DNA of 24,290 nt from Gemmatimonadota bacterium (GCA_030618065.1 JAUXEE010000002.1:1-24290), one strand, 5' to 3'. Positions 14,525 to 22,989 are shown, counted from the first letter of the stretch. The notes: generated by a model from the letters alone, not told the origin. Numbers and translations: made by a program.

Positions 14525-16003
14525 ATGGCGGAGGTAGTGGGAAAGAAGGAGAAGATCCTGGGGGAAGGCCTGACCTTCGACGACGTCTTGCTGGTTCCTG
14601 GCCACTCCCTGGTTCACCCCCGTGAAACCTCCCTGGCCTCCTTCCTGACGGCCGGGATCCCCCTCCAGATTCCTCTGGTATCGGCTGCTATGGACACTGT
14701 GACCGAGTGCCAGATGGCCATCGCCCTGGCCAGAGAGGGAGGAATCGGAATTATCCACAAAAACATGCCCATCGACCGGCAGGTGGCGGAGGTGGATCGG
14801 GTGAAACGGTCCGAGAGCGGCATGATTCTGGACCCCATCACCCTGGGTCCCGATGGAACCCTCCGCCAGGCTCACGCCCTCATGGCTCTGTTCCATATCT
14901 CCGGCGTCCCCATCGTCCAGGGGGGTGGGAAGCTGGTGGGTATCGTCACGAATCGGGACCTCCAGTTCGAGGCGGATCTGGACCAGCCCATCCGGGATGT
15001 CATGACCACCGAGGGATTGGTCACGGTTCCGGTGGGGACCAACCTGGCCGACGCCGAGCGACTCCTCCATAAACACCGGATCGAGAAGCTCCCTGTGGTG
15101 GATGCCGACGGGATTCTGAAGGGCCTCATCACCGTGAAGGATATCTTCAAGCGTCGTCAGTTTCCGGACGCCTGTAAGGACGAACATGGGCGATTGAGGG
15201 TCGGAGCCGCCGTAGGAGCCGCTCGATCCGACCTGGATCGGGCCAAAGCGCTGGTGGATGCCGGGGTGGACGTTATGGTCATCGACACCGCCCACGGGCA
15301 CTCGGAGGGGGTCCTGCAGTCTGTGGCCAGGGTTCGGGAGGCGATGCCCGATGTCCAGTTGATTGCCGGGAACGTGGCGACCGCCGAGGGGGCGAAGGCG
15401 ATTCTGGAGAGGGGAGGGGATGCCGTGAAGGTGGGCGTGGGGCCCGGGTCCATTTGCACCACCCGGGTCGTGACGGGGGTAGGAGTCCCCCAGTTCACGG
15501 CTATCCAGGAAGCTGTCAGGGGGGTGGAAGGGCAGATCCCCGTCATTGCCGACGGCGGTGTTCGGTATTCGGGGGACATCGTGAAGGCTCTGGCGGCAGG
15601 GGCCCAATCGGTCATGATGGGGTCCATGTTCGCGGGGACCGACGAATCCCCTGGGGAGAGTTTCCTCCTCGAGGGGCGGCGTTTCAAGATCGTGAGGGGA
15701 ATGGGATCCCTGTCGGCCATGGAGGAAGGATCAGCGGACCGCTACTTTCAGGACCCGAATGCGGGAGTGAACAAGTTGGTTCCGGAAGGAATCGAGGCTA
15801 GGGTGCCCTATAAAGGTTCCCTGGCTGACACCGTCTTCCAACTTGTCGGGGGTCTCAGAAGTGGGATGGGGTACTGTGGCGCTGCCGATCTGGCTCAACT
15901 TCGGGAAAAAGCCCGATTCTTCCAGATTACTTCCGGCGGGTTGAGGGAGTCCCACCCCCATGATGTCACCATCACGCGGGAAGCTCCCAATTACACGCTG
16001 TAG
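14525..16003 (+). CDS. guaB: Inosine-5'-monophosphate dehydrogenase
   Basis: A 492-residue cytosolic enzyme oxidising IMP to XMP with NAD+, the rate-setting step of GTP synthesis. The TIM barrel starts with LTFDDVLLVPGHS and PLVSAAMDTVTE (about 16-62). Two CBS domains occupy about 98-210 (ILDPITLGPDGTL..., TVPVGTNLADAERLLHKHRIEKLPVVDADGILKGLITVKDI). The catalytic loop is GVGPGSICTTRVVTGVGVPQ with Cys311. DGGVRYSGDIVKAL (343-356) and VMMGSMFAGTDE (363-374) bind the phosphate, and EGIEARVPYKG (421-431) is the mobile flap with the catalytic Arg. The length and every motif are typical. ATG 14525 follows GGGAGGAG by 4 nt. It has its own promoter and a structured leader. Confidence 0.98.
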   Translation: MAEVVGKKEKILGEGLTFDDVLLVPGHSLVHPRETSLASFLTAGIPLQIPLVSAAMDTVTECQMAIALAREGGIGIIHKNMPIDRQVAEVDRVKRSESGMILDPITLGPDGTLRQAHALMALFHISGVPIVQGGGKLVGIVTNRDLQFEADLDQPIRDVMTTEGLVTVPVGTNLADAERLLHKHRIEKLPVVDADGILKGLITVKDIFKRRQFPDACKDEHGRLRVGAAVGAARSDLDRAKALVDAGVDVMVIDTAHGHSEGVLQSVARVREAMPDVQLIAGNVATAEGAKAILERGGDAVKVGVGPGSICTTRVVTGVGVPQFTAIQEAVRGVEGQIPVIADGGVRYSGDIVKALAAGAQSVMMGSMFAGTDESPGESFLLEGRRFKIVRGMGSLSAMEEGSADRYFQDPNAGVNKLVPEGIEARVPYKGSLADTVFQLVGGLRSGMGYCGAADLAQLREKARFFQITSGGLRESHPHDVTITREAPNYTL

Positions 16004-16034
16004 CCCAGGGTCGGGGACAGCCTCCCGATCCCCG

Positions 16035-17480
16035 GTGCGCGGCGCGTCCCACCTGCGCAGAGCCTCCCTGAGAGGCGGTGGCGTTCCCATTCTGGTGGCT
16101 TTTGCCTTCGTGACCGGGTGCGGACCCCTGATCGGAACCCAATCCCCGCCTCAGGCGGCTCCCTCGTCCACTCCATCACCGGTTCGCCCGGGCCAACCCC
16201 CGGCCCCTGCACATGCGCCGGTTCAGCTCCCCACCCCCCAACCGGGGCGAGCCGCCGTCGCTCTAGAACCCATCACCGAAACCACCATGGTGGATCCCAT
16301 CCTGGATTCCCCATGGGCACGGGCTTCCGACATGGAAGTCAGGATTCAGGGGTGGGTCGAGTCCTTTCAAACCCGGGAAGCCTCCCTCTTCCGCACCACC
16401 CTGGCCAGGATGGGTCGTTATCGGGGTATGGTGGAGGAGGAGCTCAGGGCAGCGGGCCTTCCGGCCAGCTTGGTCTTCCTCCCCGTCGTGGAGAGTTGGT
16501 ACAACCCCAGTGCCGTAAGTCGGGTCGGGGCCGCAGGTCTATGGCAGTTCATGCCTTCCACGGCCCGGGGAATGGGGCTGAATGTGGATCGCCTCATCGA
16601 CGAGCGGCGGGATCCCTATCGTTCCACGCCCATGGCTCTCGCGTACCTCTCGGAGTTGAACCAGCAGTTCGACTCCTGGTTTTTGGCGTTGGCTGCGTAC
16701 AACGGAGGCCCGGGACGCTTGGACCGGATTCTCCGGAGATCCGGCCGGAGCGAGGTCGGCCATGATGGTCTTTTCCTCCAGGTCCTGGAGGATCTCCCAA
16801 GGGAAACCAGGGACTTCGTGCCACGCTTCCTGGCAGCAGCCCGGATCGGGATGAATCCGGCTGCCTACGGCTTCGAGGGTGTGGTTCCTGAGGCGACGTG
16901 GCGGTTCGACGAGGTCGTGGTGCCCGACGCGACCTCGTTGGACGTGGTGGCTCGTGCGGGTCGGGTGAATCAGCGGAGGTTGGAGGAGCTGAACCCCCAG
17001 CTACTGAGGGGGCTCACACCGGCCGGCGTCTCAACGCGACTGAGGGTTCCGGAGGGGATGGGCCTTCGGTTCACCGAGGCTTATGCTCAGATCCCGCCAG
17101 AGGAAAGGGTCACCTTCCTGGAGCATTCGGTGGCCCAGGGGGAAACCTTCACCCACATCGCCCGCAGGTACGGTGTATCCGTTGACGATCTCCGTGCTAC
17201 GAATCCCACCATCCAACCCAGACGGATGCAGATTGGCCAAAGGGTCGTCGTTCCCAAGGCACCCTCGGTGAGGATTCAGCAGCGGGGGGGAGGTGGGGTA
17301 GGGCTGACTGAGAGTGAAGAGCGGCTTGTGGTGTACAGAGTCCAGTCCGGGGACACTCTGACGGCCATTGCGCTTCGCCACAGGGTGAGGATCAACGACC
17401 TTCTTCGATGGAACGGCCTTTCCCGGAGCACCGTCATCCATCCTGGAGACCAGGTGAGGATCTATCTTCCCGGTGGGTGA
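16035..17480 (+). CDS. mltD: Membrane-bound lytic murein transglycosylase with LysM domains
   Basis: An exported lipoprotein of 481 residues if started at GTG 16035. An ATG at 15960 overlaps guaB by 44 nt and would add 25 residues unlike a signal peptide. The N-terminus RGASHLRRASLRGGGVPILVAFAFVTGC ends in a lipobox (Cys29). A Pro-rich linker leads to an SLT (GH23) domain. Its catalytic Glu is in FLPVVESWYNP (Glu153), followed by AAGLWQFMPSTARGMGL and FLALAAYNGGPGRLDRIL. One degenerate LysM-like repeat (about 300-340) and two clear ones follow: HSVAQGETFTHIARRYGVSVDDLRATNP and YRVQSGDTLTAIALRHRVRINDLLRWNG, the last ending the protein. It cleaves peptidoglycan glycan strands, producing anhydro-muropeptides. 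The start region is largely made of the dispersed 33-bp repeat. The downstream neighbour moaC is convergent. Confidence 0.88.
   Translation: MRGASHLRRASLRGGGVPILVAFAFVTGCGPLIGTQSPPQAAPSSTPSPVRPGQPPAPAHAPVQLPTPQPGRAAVALEPITETTMVDPILDSPWARASDMEVRIQGWVESFQTREASLFRTTLARMGRYRGMVEEELRAAGLPASLVFLPVVESWYNPSAVSRVGAAGLWQFMPSTARGMGLNVDRLIDERRDPYRSTPMALAYLSELNQQFDSWFLALAAYNGGPGRLDRILRRSGRSEVGHDGLFLQVLEDLPRETRDFVPRFLAAARIGMNPAAYGFEGVVPEATWRFDEVVVPDATSLDVVARAGRVNQRRLEELNPQLLRGLTPAGVSTRLRVPEGMGLRFTEAYAQIPPEERVTFLEHSVAQGETFTHIARRYGVSVDDLRATNPTIQPRRMQIGQRVVVPKAPSVRIQQRGGGGVGLTESEERLVVYRVQSGDTLTAIALRHRVRINDLLRWNGLSRSTVIHPGDQVRIYLPGG
16037..16069 (+). repeat. Copy B of dispersed 33-bp repeat
   Basis: GCGCGGCGCGTCCCAC, then C, then TGCGCAGAGCCTCCCT; identical to copy A (8858-8890) except one base. 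It encodes RGASHLRRASL at the N-terminus of the lytic transglycosylase and starts 2 nt into its GTG codon. Confidence 0.85.
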
Positions 17481-17481
17481 T

Positions 17482-17494
17482 CGGCCGGGGGCCG
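17482..17494. terminator. Hairpin between convergent mltD and moaC
   Basis: CGGCC-GGG-GGCCG directly follows the mltD stop in the 53-nt gap. There is no T-run, so it is at best a weak or factor-dependent terminator. Confidence 0.3.
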
Positions 17495-17533
17495 GCTACC
17501 CCGCGACTCCTCCGCCTTCGACCCGGGCCCCTC

Positions 17534-18034
17534 TTATCCCTCTTCCTCCTTCCAGCTCCATCTCCCGGAACGCCCCCCTTCTTTCGAGACCAATCGAATT
17601 CCTTCCAGGACCATGCTCCGGTCCATGGACTTGACCATATCGTAGACGGTCACCAGGGCGATGGCAGTAGCCGTCAGGGCCTCCATCTCCACTCCCGTCC
17701 GGCCACTGAGGGTGGCCGTGGAACGGACCCTCACCCCGGGCAGATTGGGGTCCAGTTCTACGTCCACAGCCAAAGACGTGCCTGGAAGGAGGTGGCAGAG
17801 GGGGATGAGTTCTCCCGTTTTCTTTCCGGCCTGGATCCCGGCGAGGCGGGCAACCTGGAGGACCTCCCCTTTTGGGGTGTCACCTACATGGATTGCCGCA
17901 AACGTTTCCGGCGCCATCCGGATCGAGCCCTCGGCCACCGCCTTTCGAAGCGACTCCTCCTTTCCTGAAACGTCCACCATCCGCGGGCGTCCTTGGGAGT
18001 CCAGGTGGGATAGGGATTTCGACGGAGGGTCCAT
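17534..18034 (-). CDS. moaC: Cyclic pyranopterin monophosphate synthase
   Basis: A 166-residue cytosolic enzyme that, after MoaA, turns 3',8-cyclo-GTP into cyclic pyranopterin monophosphate in molybdenum cofactor synthesis. Family landmarks: HLDSQGRPRMVDVSGKE at the start; ARLAGIQAGKKTGELIPLCHLLP (catalytic Lys and His region); TGVEMEALTATAIALVTVYDMVKSMD (Glu pair, Asp and Lys131-equivalent); and IRLVSKEGGRSG at the end. It is close to E. coli MoaC in length and motifs. The start at ATG 18034 rather than 18058 is decided by GGGAGG 4 nt upstream. That site overlaps the end of holB, whose TAG lies 1 nt before this ATG. It is the last gene of the minus-strand train. No other moa gene is in the window. 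Confidence 0.95.
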   Translation of the reverse strand: MDPPSKSLSHLDSQGRPRMVDVSGKEESLRKAVAEGSIRMAPETFAAIHVGDTPKGEVLQVARLAGIQAGKKTGELIPLCHLLPGTSLAVDVELDPNLPGVRVRSTATLSGRTGVEMEALTATAIALVTVYDMVKSMDRSMVLEGIRLVSKEGGRSGRWSWKEEEG

Positions 18035-18035
18035 A

Positions 18036-19205
18036 CTACCTCCCGGGAATAGGGGCATGGCCAGGACTCGTCAGCTCCTTCCGCAACTCGTGGAGGAGGC
18101 CGAATATGACCAGCTGGGGGTTCACGTTGCCGGCTGCCATGGCTCGGGCCTCGTCCACCCTTCGCATGGCGAGGGGTACGGCAGCCGGATGGAGGCTCCA
18201 CCGGTTTACGGCCTCCTTCAAGAACTCGACTTCCTCCGGGGTTCCGGCGTCGAGGGGTAGGCCGGAGGCGACCCGGGCCAGTTCCCCGAGGCACTCTTCC
18301 AGGAAGTTGAAGAGGTCCCGGAGGCCACGGGCGCCCACAGACTTGAAGGTGATGGCTGCCCGGAACATCTGATCAGGCCCTCTGGCCAATGCTGCCGAAA
18401 GGAGGCCCTGGGCTTCGAGGCGGGTTTGCTCCAGGGGCCCTGGAGCATCCCCATCCCTGAGGAAGCCAAGAGCCCGCCCGATGGCCCCTCTGGATAGGCC
18501 TCCGACGCGCTGAGCCTCTTCTTCCTCCACACCGGCCTCGGTGATCAGAAACTCCGTGACTTCTTTCTGCGTGAGGGGGGGGAGGTGGAATTGGGTGGTC
18601 CGGGATCGGATGGTAGGAAGAAGCCTTCCAGGCTCGGCGGAAGTGAGAATCAGCCTGGTCCCGGAAGGAGGTTCTTCCAGGAGCTTCAGGAGAGCGTTCG
18701 CCGCCTCGGAGCTGGACTCCTGAGGGGCCAGCGCTTCAGCCTCGGCGATGATGAAGATCTGGTGGTCACCCATGGAAGGACGGCGCTGGGCTTTCCGGCG
18801 CAGGCTTCTTGCAGCCGCCAGGTAAAGACTCTTCGGCTCGTTCCCGCCGGTGGCTTGGATTGGGTTTGCCCGGAAATCCTCGAGGGCCTCCCTGCGAGCG
18901 TCTTCCAGAGCTTGAGCCAGCTTATCAGGGGTGGTGGCGTTTTTTGGCCGGGGAAGGGGAAAATACCAGTGGAGGTCCGGGTGCTCCAGCTTCCCCGCGA
19001 GATAGCAGGAATGGCATTTCTCACAGGGCCCTCCGACCCCCGGGCTTTCGCAAAGGAGCAGACGCGCCAGCCAGAGAGCTAGATGCTGTTTCCCGACTCC
19101 TTTGGATCCATGGATCAGGAGGGCCGCCGGGAGAGATCCCCCCATCCAGGCACCTGCCAGCGCTTCGAGAAGGGAGGGGTGACCCCAATGAGGATGAAGG
19201 CTCAT
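18036..19205 (-). CDS. holB: DNA polymerase III delta' subunit (clamp loader)
   Basis: A 389-residue AAA+ clamp-loader subunit. It has Walker A-like GSKGVGKQ (33-40). A zinc module is formed by Cys52 (LLCESPG), Cys61 (GPCEKCHSCYLAGKLEHPD), Cys64 and Cys67. IFIIAEAEALAPQESSSEAANALLKLLEEPP holds the Walker B-equivalent and sensor region. TRLILTSAEPGRLLPTIRSRTTQFHLPPL matches the typical 'LLPTIxSRCQ' segment, with Thr for Cys. Start: ATG 19205 overlaps the TGA of the upstream M23/EnvC-like gene as ATGA, suggesting translational coupling. A longer open frame exists up to 19604, but its extra Arg-rich N-terminus is read from the wrong frame of that gene. The protein is longer than E. coli HolB (334 residues), with an extra segment at about 85-145. 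Confidence 0.92.
   Translation of the reverse strand: MSLHPHWGHPSLLEALAGAWMGGSLPAALLIHGSKGVGKQHLALWLARLLLCESPGVGGPCEKCHSCYLAGKLEHPDLHWYFPLPRPKNATTPDKLAQALEDARREALEDFRANPIQATGGNEPKSLYLAAARSLRRKAQRRPSMGDHQIFIIAEAEALAPQESSSEAANALLKLLEEPPSGTRLILTSAEPGRLLPTIRSRTTQFHLPPLTQKEVTEFLITEAGVEEEEAQRVGGLSRGAIGRALGFLRDGDAPGPLEQTRLEAQGLLSAALARGPDQMFRAAITFKSVGARGLRDLFNFLEECLGELARVASGLPLDAGTPEEVEFLKEAVNRWSLHPAAVPLAMRRVDEARAMAAGNVNPQLVIFGLLHELRKELTSPGHAPIPGR
18039..18044 (-). promoter_or_regulatory. Ribosome binding site deciding moaC start
   Basis: GGGAGG on the minus strand, 4 nt before ATG 18034. It overlaps the final codons of holB. Confidence 0.65.
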
Positions 19206-20428
19206 GGGGTTTCGGAGCGGGACTTCAGCCACTGGAGAGGATCCATGGCCTGGGGGGCGCCGCCGGCGACAGGCGCCCTGATCTGGAACTCGATGTGGGG
19301 CCCCTCGGGCGTTTGAGATCCTCCCACTGTCCCGACGACCTGCCCTGCCTCCACCTCCCGTCCCTGGACGACTCCGATCTCTTCCAGGTAGAGGTAGAGA
19401 GTATAGAATCCCCCTCCATGGCTCAGAACCACCGTGGGTCCGTATCCCTCGAAGGGTCCGGCAAGAACGACCGACCCAGCTTTCACGGCTCTCACGGGGG
19501 TTCCGGTACGAGCCTGAATTCCAATCCCGTTCCACCTGAGAACGGTGCCGTTGGGTCTTCGCTCCCGGCCGAAACGGTAGAGCAGATCCCCTTCGACGGG
19601 CCAATCCAAGGATCCGGCGTCAGCCCCTGAAAGGGTGCTTGGACCCTCCCGGCCGACTCCCGACAGCGCTCGGCGACGTTCTTCTTCCAGGCGCCGACGT
19701 TCCAGGTCGTCGATGAGATCGGTCATGCGGACCTCGTCGGCGTCCAATTGCTCCAGGCGAGTCAGGGCCTGCCGTTCCCGATCTTGAAACTGGCCCAGGG
19801 CTGCCTGACGCTCTCGTTCCACCGACCGAAGCTCGGCCACCTCCCCGAGCTTGGTCTGCCTCAAACGACCCAGCTCCGCCAGGCTCTCTTCCAGGTATCG
19901 ACTGTGTTCGTCGAGAGCTCCTTCAAGCAGGGTGACATGGTCCACGAGAGCCCGGTCATACGACGCGATGAGTTGTAGATAACGATGTCGGGTAAGGAGG
20001 TCCGCGAAGGAGTCGGCTCCCAAGAGGACTCGAAGGGAATGGAGAGGCCCACGCTTGTAGATGTCTCGGACCCTTCGGTGCAGGATCGCCTTATCCTCTT
20101 TCAGCTCTTCCCGGGTCCTGAGAAGCTCCGCCGTGGTCTCTCGGACCTGGGTGCTGCTCACCTCAGCCTGGAAATCGACCTCCGCCAGGACCGACCGGGA
20201 GGCGCTCAACTGTTGTTCGATGTTCCGGAGCTCGGCGGAAGCGTCTCTCACCCGCCCTTGGATTTGCCCCATCTCTGCCTGGAGGCGGGTTCGCTCCTCC
20301 CGGATCGCTTCCAGCCTGCGTTGGCTTTCCTGGATCTGTCGTTGAAGGTCAGGGTCTTGAGCGGCTCCCGGGCCGGCCATGACGAGAAGAGCCAGTCCAA
20401 GAACGCCGGGGGGAAGCCACCGCGCCAT
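19202..20428 (-). CDS. EnvC-like coiled-coil protein with degenerate LytM (M23) domain
   Basis: A 408-residue periplasmic protein with signal peptide ending in AGPGAAQ (about 24). Residues about 25-275 are long coiled coil (RQIQESQRRLEAIREERTRLQAEM..., SVERERQAALGQFQDRERQALTRLEQL). A middle helix-turn segment (YKRGPLHSLRVLLGADSFADLLTRHRYLQ) matches the EnvC/NlpD-partner hydrolase family. Residues about 290-400 are a LytM fold, but the zinc ligands are altered. The HxGxD site reads NGIGI, and the last HxH reads HIE in GPHIEFQIR. It therefore probably does not cut peptidoglycan itself. Like E. coli EnvC, it would activate an amidase when driven by FtsEX, whose genes lie directly upstream. It ends in ATGA overlap with holB, and its start is 4 nt after the ftsX stop. 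Confidence 0.9.
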   Translation of the reverse strand: MARWLPPGVLGLALLVMAGPGAAQDPDLQRQIQESQRRLEAIREERTRLQAEMGQIQGRVRDASAELRNIEQQLSASRSVLAEVDFQAEVSSTQVRETTAELLRTREELKEDKAILHRRVRDIYKRGPLHSLRVLLGADSFADLLTRHRYLQLIASYDRALVDHVTLLEGALDEHSRYLEESLAELGRLRQTKLGEVAELRSVERERQAALGQFQDRERQALTRLEQLDADEVRMTDLIDDLERRRLEEERRRALSGVGREGPSTLSGADAGSLDWPVEGDLLYRFGRERRPNGTVLRWNGIGIQARTGTPVRAVKAGSVVLAGPFEGYGPTVVLSHGGGFYTLYLYLEEIGVVQGREVEAGQVVGTVGGSQTPEGPHIEFQIRAPVAGGAPQAMDPLQWLKSRSETP

Positions 20429-20432
20429 GGCC

Positions 20433-21290
20433 TCAGACTTCCTTGAGATACCGGCGGACGGCGAGGTTGCTGGCGAGGACCCCGAAGAGGATGCCGATTC
20501 CCACTCCTCCCCACGCCCAGCTCATGGGGATCCAATCCAGGGCGAAAAGGAAATGGAAAACGGCTTGATAGGTGAGCCAGGTGAGGAGGATGGCGAGAGC
20601 CCCACCCAGAAGCCCCGTCGCAGCGCCTTCCAGAAGGAATGGACGCCAGATCAGGCTGTCCCGGGCCCCCACCAACCGCATGACGAAGATCTCCTCCCTC
20701 CGGGCGAAGACGGCGATCCTGATGGCCGTCGCGATGATGAGGGTGGCCACCGTCGCGAAAGCCCCCCCCAGGATCAAGGCGGTGAATCCGCCGATTCTCC
20801 TGAGGAAGAAGAGCCGTTCCACCCACTCCCTGCCGTACCGGACATCCTCTACGACAGGGAAGCCTTCGGCTATTGCAGCGACGGCCTCTACCGCCTCGGC
20901 CGTACGGCCTTCCGGAAGAAAGCTGACCTCCAGGGAGGCAGGGAAGGGGTTCACCTCCAGGTCTGTCGACACCTCGGCGATTTCCGGGAGATCCCGGATC
21001 GCTCGCTCCAGCGCCTCCGCCTTGGAGAAATACCGAACTTCCTCCACACCTGGGAGGGTCTGCAAGGTCTCTATGGCGGCGTCCAGATCCACCTGTCGGG
21101 TGTCTTCCCGCAGGTAGGCCACCACCTCGACCCTCTCCTCAATGGTGGCCAGGGCGAGCCTGAGGTTGTGGGTGGCCAGGGAGAAAAGCCCCATGACAAA
21201 AAGGGCCAACCCGACCATCAGGGTCGACAGGCCCATGAGAAGGGGGGACCGTTTGAAGGCTGAGGCCGCTTCTCGGATCGCGTTGGCCAT
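20433..21290 (-). CDS. ftsX: Cell division protein FtsX
   Basis: A 285-residue membrane protein with FtsX topology: a cytoplasmic N-terminus (MANAIREAASAFKRSP), a first membrane helix (about 17-40), a periplasmic loop of about 120 residues, and three C-terminal helices (about 170-280). The loop holds RVEVVAYLREDTRQVDLDAAIETLQTLPGVEEVRYFSKAEALE, a classic FtsX extracellular domain. The segment IAVFARREEIFVMRLVGA is the coupling region that meets the FtsE ATPase. Together FtsEX transmits ATP hydrolysis across the membrane to EnvC-type activators at the septum. ATG 21290 is preceded by AAGGAG 4 nt upstream, and this site contains the ftsE stop. The long open frame to 21569 is a wrong-frame extension into ftsE. 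Confidence 0.94.
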   Translation of the reverse strand: MANAIREAASAFKRSPLLMGLSTLMVGLALFVMGLFSLATHNLRLALATIEERVEVVAYLREDTRQVDLDAAIETLQTLPGVEEVRYFSKAEALERAIRDLPEIAEVSTDLEVNPFPASLEVSFLPEGRTAEAVEAVAAIAEGFPVVEDVRYGREWVERLFFLRRIGGFTALILGGAFATVATLIIATAIRIAVFARREEIFVMRLVGARDSLIWRPFLLEGAATGLLGGALAILLTWLTYQAVFHFLFALDWIPMSWAWGGVGIGILFGVLASNLAVRRYLKEV

Positions 21291-21291
21291 C

Positions 21292-21975
21292 CTACTCCTT
21301 ACCCTCGGCCTGGGAGGAGTCGTAAACCAGCCGCCCCTGATCGAGCTCGATGACTCGGGCGCTGGGGTAGCTTCGGACCAGCTCCAGGTCATGAGTGGCC
21401 ATGACGACCGCCATCCCCAGGGCGTTGAGTTCCCAGACCAGATCCAGGATCCCCCTGGTGGCCCGGTCGTCCAGGTTCCCCGTAGGCTCGTCGGCCAGGA
21501 GCACGAGCGGCTCGCTGGCCAGCGCCCTGGCGATGGCCACCCGTTGCTGTTCCCCGCCCGAGAGCTCATGGGCCTGGGATCTGCCCTTCACCGATAGCCC
21601 GACTTGTGAGAGAAGCCGTTGGGCCCGGGGCCGAATCTCCTTTTTGGGTGTTCCCGTGACCTCCAGGGCGAAGGCGACGTTTCCCATGGCATCCCGGCCC
21701 GGGAGAAGGCGAAAATCCTGAAAAACGAATCCCACCCTCCTCCGAACTTTCCAGACCTCTCGTCGGGAGGTCCGAAGGCTGGAAAAGCCGCTGACCCTGA
21801 CTTCCCCACTGGTGGGCTGTTCCGCCATATGGATCAGACGGAGGGTGGTCGACTTCCCGGAACCCGAATGTCCTGTGAGGAAGAGGAACTCGCCCTTCGG
21901 AACGTGCAGATTCACACCTTCAAGGGCGGCTCCGGTTCGAGGATAGACCTTGGTGACGTCGAGAAGTTTGATCAC
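21292..21975 (-). CDS. ftsE: Cell division ATP-binding protein FtsE
   Basis: A 227-residue ABC ATPase. It has Walker A GHSGSGKST (about 35-43), Q-loop VFQDFRLLPGRDAMGNVAFAL, signature LSGGEQQRVAIARAL, Walker B VLLADEPTGNLD and H-loop MATHDLELVR. The 'FQDF.LLP...V.ENVAFAL' stretch and short length are typical of FtsE. It binds FtsX at the inner membrane. The start is GTG 21975 with no clear ribosome site. The alternative of a start further upstream is unlikely because pdxA ends at 22021. It is 45 nt downstream of pdxA. Confidence 0.95.
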   Translation of the reverse strand: MIKLLDVTKVYPRTGAALEGVNLHVPKGEFLFLTGHSGSGKSTTLRLIHMAEQPTSGEVRVSGFSSLRTSRREVWKVRRRVGFVFQDFRLLPGRDAMGNVAFALEVTGTPKKEIRPRAQRLLSQVGLSVKGRSQAHELSGGEQQRVAIARALASEPLVLLADEPTGNLDDRATRGILDLVWELNALGMAVVMATHDLELVRSYPSARVIELDQGRLVYDSSQAEGKE

Positions 21976-22020
21976 GGAATCTGGGGGATGGGAAAGCTCA
22001 TCTCATCTGGTTTTGTGAAG

Positions 22021-22989
22021 CTACTGGCGCCCAAACTGAGTGTCAAAGCGACGTCGTACGAGCCTGGCTGCGAGGAGGAGGGCTTCCCGAGCGGAGCCGG
22101 GATCGGCCTGGCCGGTTCCAGCGATGTCGAAGGCCGTGCCGTGGTCGGGGGATGTCCGAATGAATGGGAGGCCCAAGGTCACATTCACTCCTGTACCGAA
22201 AGATACACTCTTGAAGGCGGCCATACCCACGTCATGGTAAGGAGCCACCACCGCGTCCAGCTCCCCTTGGAGGGCGCGATGAAAGACTGTGTCTGCCGGA
22301 AGCGGACCTTCGACCGACAGTCCTTCCGACCGTAGCTGGGTCACCACCGGGCGAAATAGCTCTTCCTCCTCCGACCCGAAGAGCCCCCCGTCGCTGGCGT
22401 GAGGGTTCACCGCGCAAAGCCCGACGCGTGGGCCGGTGATTCCCCAGTCACTCTCCAGCGCCTGGGCGAGGAGTCGGCTCTGGCGGAGAAGGAGATCCGC
22501 CGTGAGGTGCCTGAAGAGGTCCCTCAGGGGGATGTGGGTGGTGGCGAGGAGCACCCGGAGGGGTCCGCCGACCCGAGTTTTCTCCGAGGACATGAGCATC
22601 CCCACGTCGGATACGCCGGAAAGGTCCCGGAGCAACTCGGTTTGCCCCGGAACATTCCACCCTGCTGCTTGGATGGCGGGTTTGTGTGATGGGCCGGTGA
22701 CGATAGCCCCCACTTCCCCCTGAAGTGCGAGATCGACCCCTCGCCGAATGGCATCTACGGAGACTCGGCCCGCCCCCGCCTCCGTCCCGTCCCAGGAACC
22801 TACCGACTGGAAGGGCGCCAGCCCCGGGTCCATCCCTTCCGGGCCCAAGAAGAGGAGGGCTTCCCTTGGAATCTCCTTCAGGAGGCCTTCCACGGCCTTG
22901 GGCATGACCTCAGGCCCAATGCCCCGGGGGTCACCCAGCGTGACCGCAATTCTCCAATGGTCATGGCTGGATTCCGGAGGATGCACCAT
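22021..22989 (-). CDS. pdxA: 4-hydroxythreonine-4-phosphate dehydrogenase
   Basis: A 322-residue cytosolic NAD-dependent enzyme of the DXP-dependent pyridoxal phosphate pathway. Motifs: ITLGDPRGIGPEV near the N-terminus (here VTLGDPRGIGPEV); TGPSHKPAIQAAG with the first metal His; VVAPYHDVGMAAFK with the second; and RTSPDHGTAFDIAGTG with the third, corresponding to the three zinc-binding His of E. coli PdxA. The length is typical. The order surA-pdxA is also that of E. coli, and only 14 nt separate the two genes here. The start ATG 22989 has a weak ribosome site, so translation may depend on readthrough from surA. Confidence 0.96.
   Translation of the reverse strand: MVHPPESSHDHWRIAVTLGDPRGIGPEVMPKAVEGLLKEIPREALLFLGPEGMDPGLAPFQSVGSWDGTEAGAGRVSVDAIRRGVDLALQGEVGAIVTGPSHKPAIQAAGWNVPGQTELLRDLSGVSDVGMLMSSEKTRVGGPLRVLLATTHIPLRDLFRHLTADLLLRQSRLLAQALESDWGITGPRVGLCAVNPHASDGGLFGSEEEELFRPVVTQLRSEGLSVEGPLPADTVFHRALQGELDAVVAPYHDVGMAAFKSVSFGTGVNVTLGLPFIRTSPDHGTAFDIAGTGQADPGSAREALLLAARLVRRRFDTQFGRQ

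Noticed and set aside
14096..15607. 503-residue minus-strand open frame over guaB
   Set aside because: It is entirely antisense to the fully motif-supported guaB, has His/Asp/Pro-rich composition with no domain, and no ribosome site.
19206..19604. N-terminal extension of holB
   Set aside because: The added 133 residues are Arg/Gly/Ser-rich and come from the wrong frame of the EnvC-like gene. ATG 19205 coupled by ATGA starts exactly at the family's N-terminus.
21291..21569. N-terminal extension of ftsX
   Set aside because: Wrong-frame translation of ftsE. ATG 21290 has AAGGAG and begins at the FtsX family's N-terminus.
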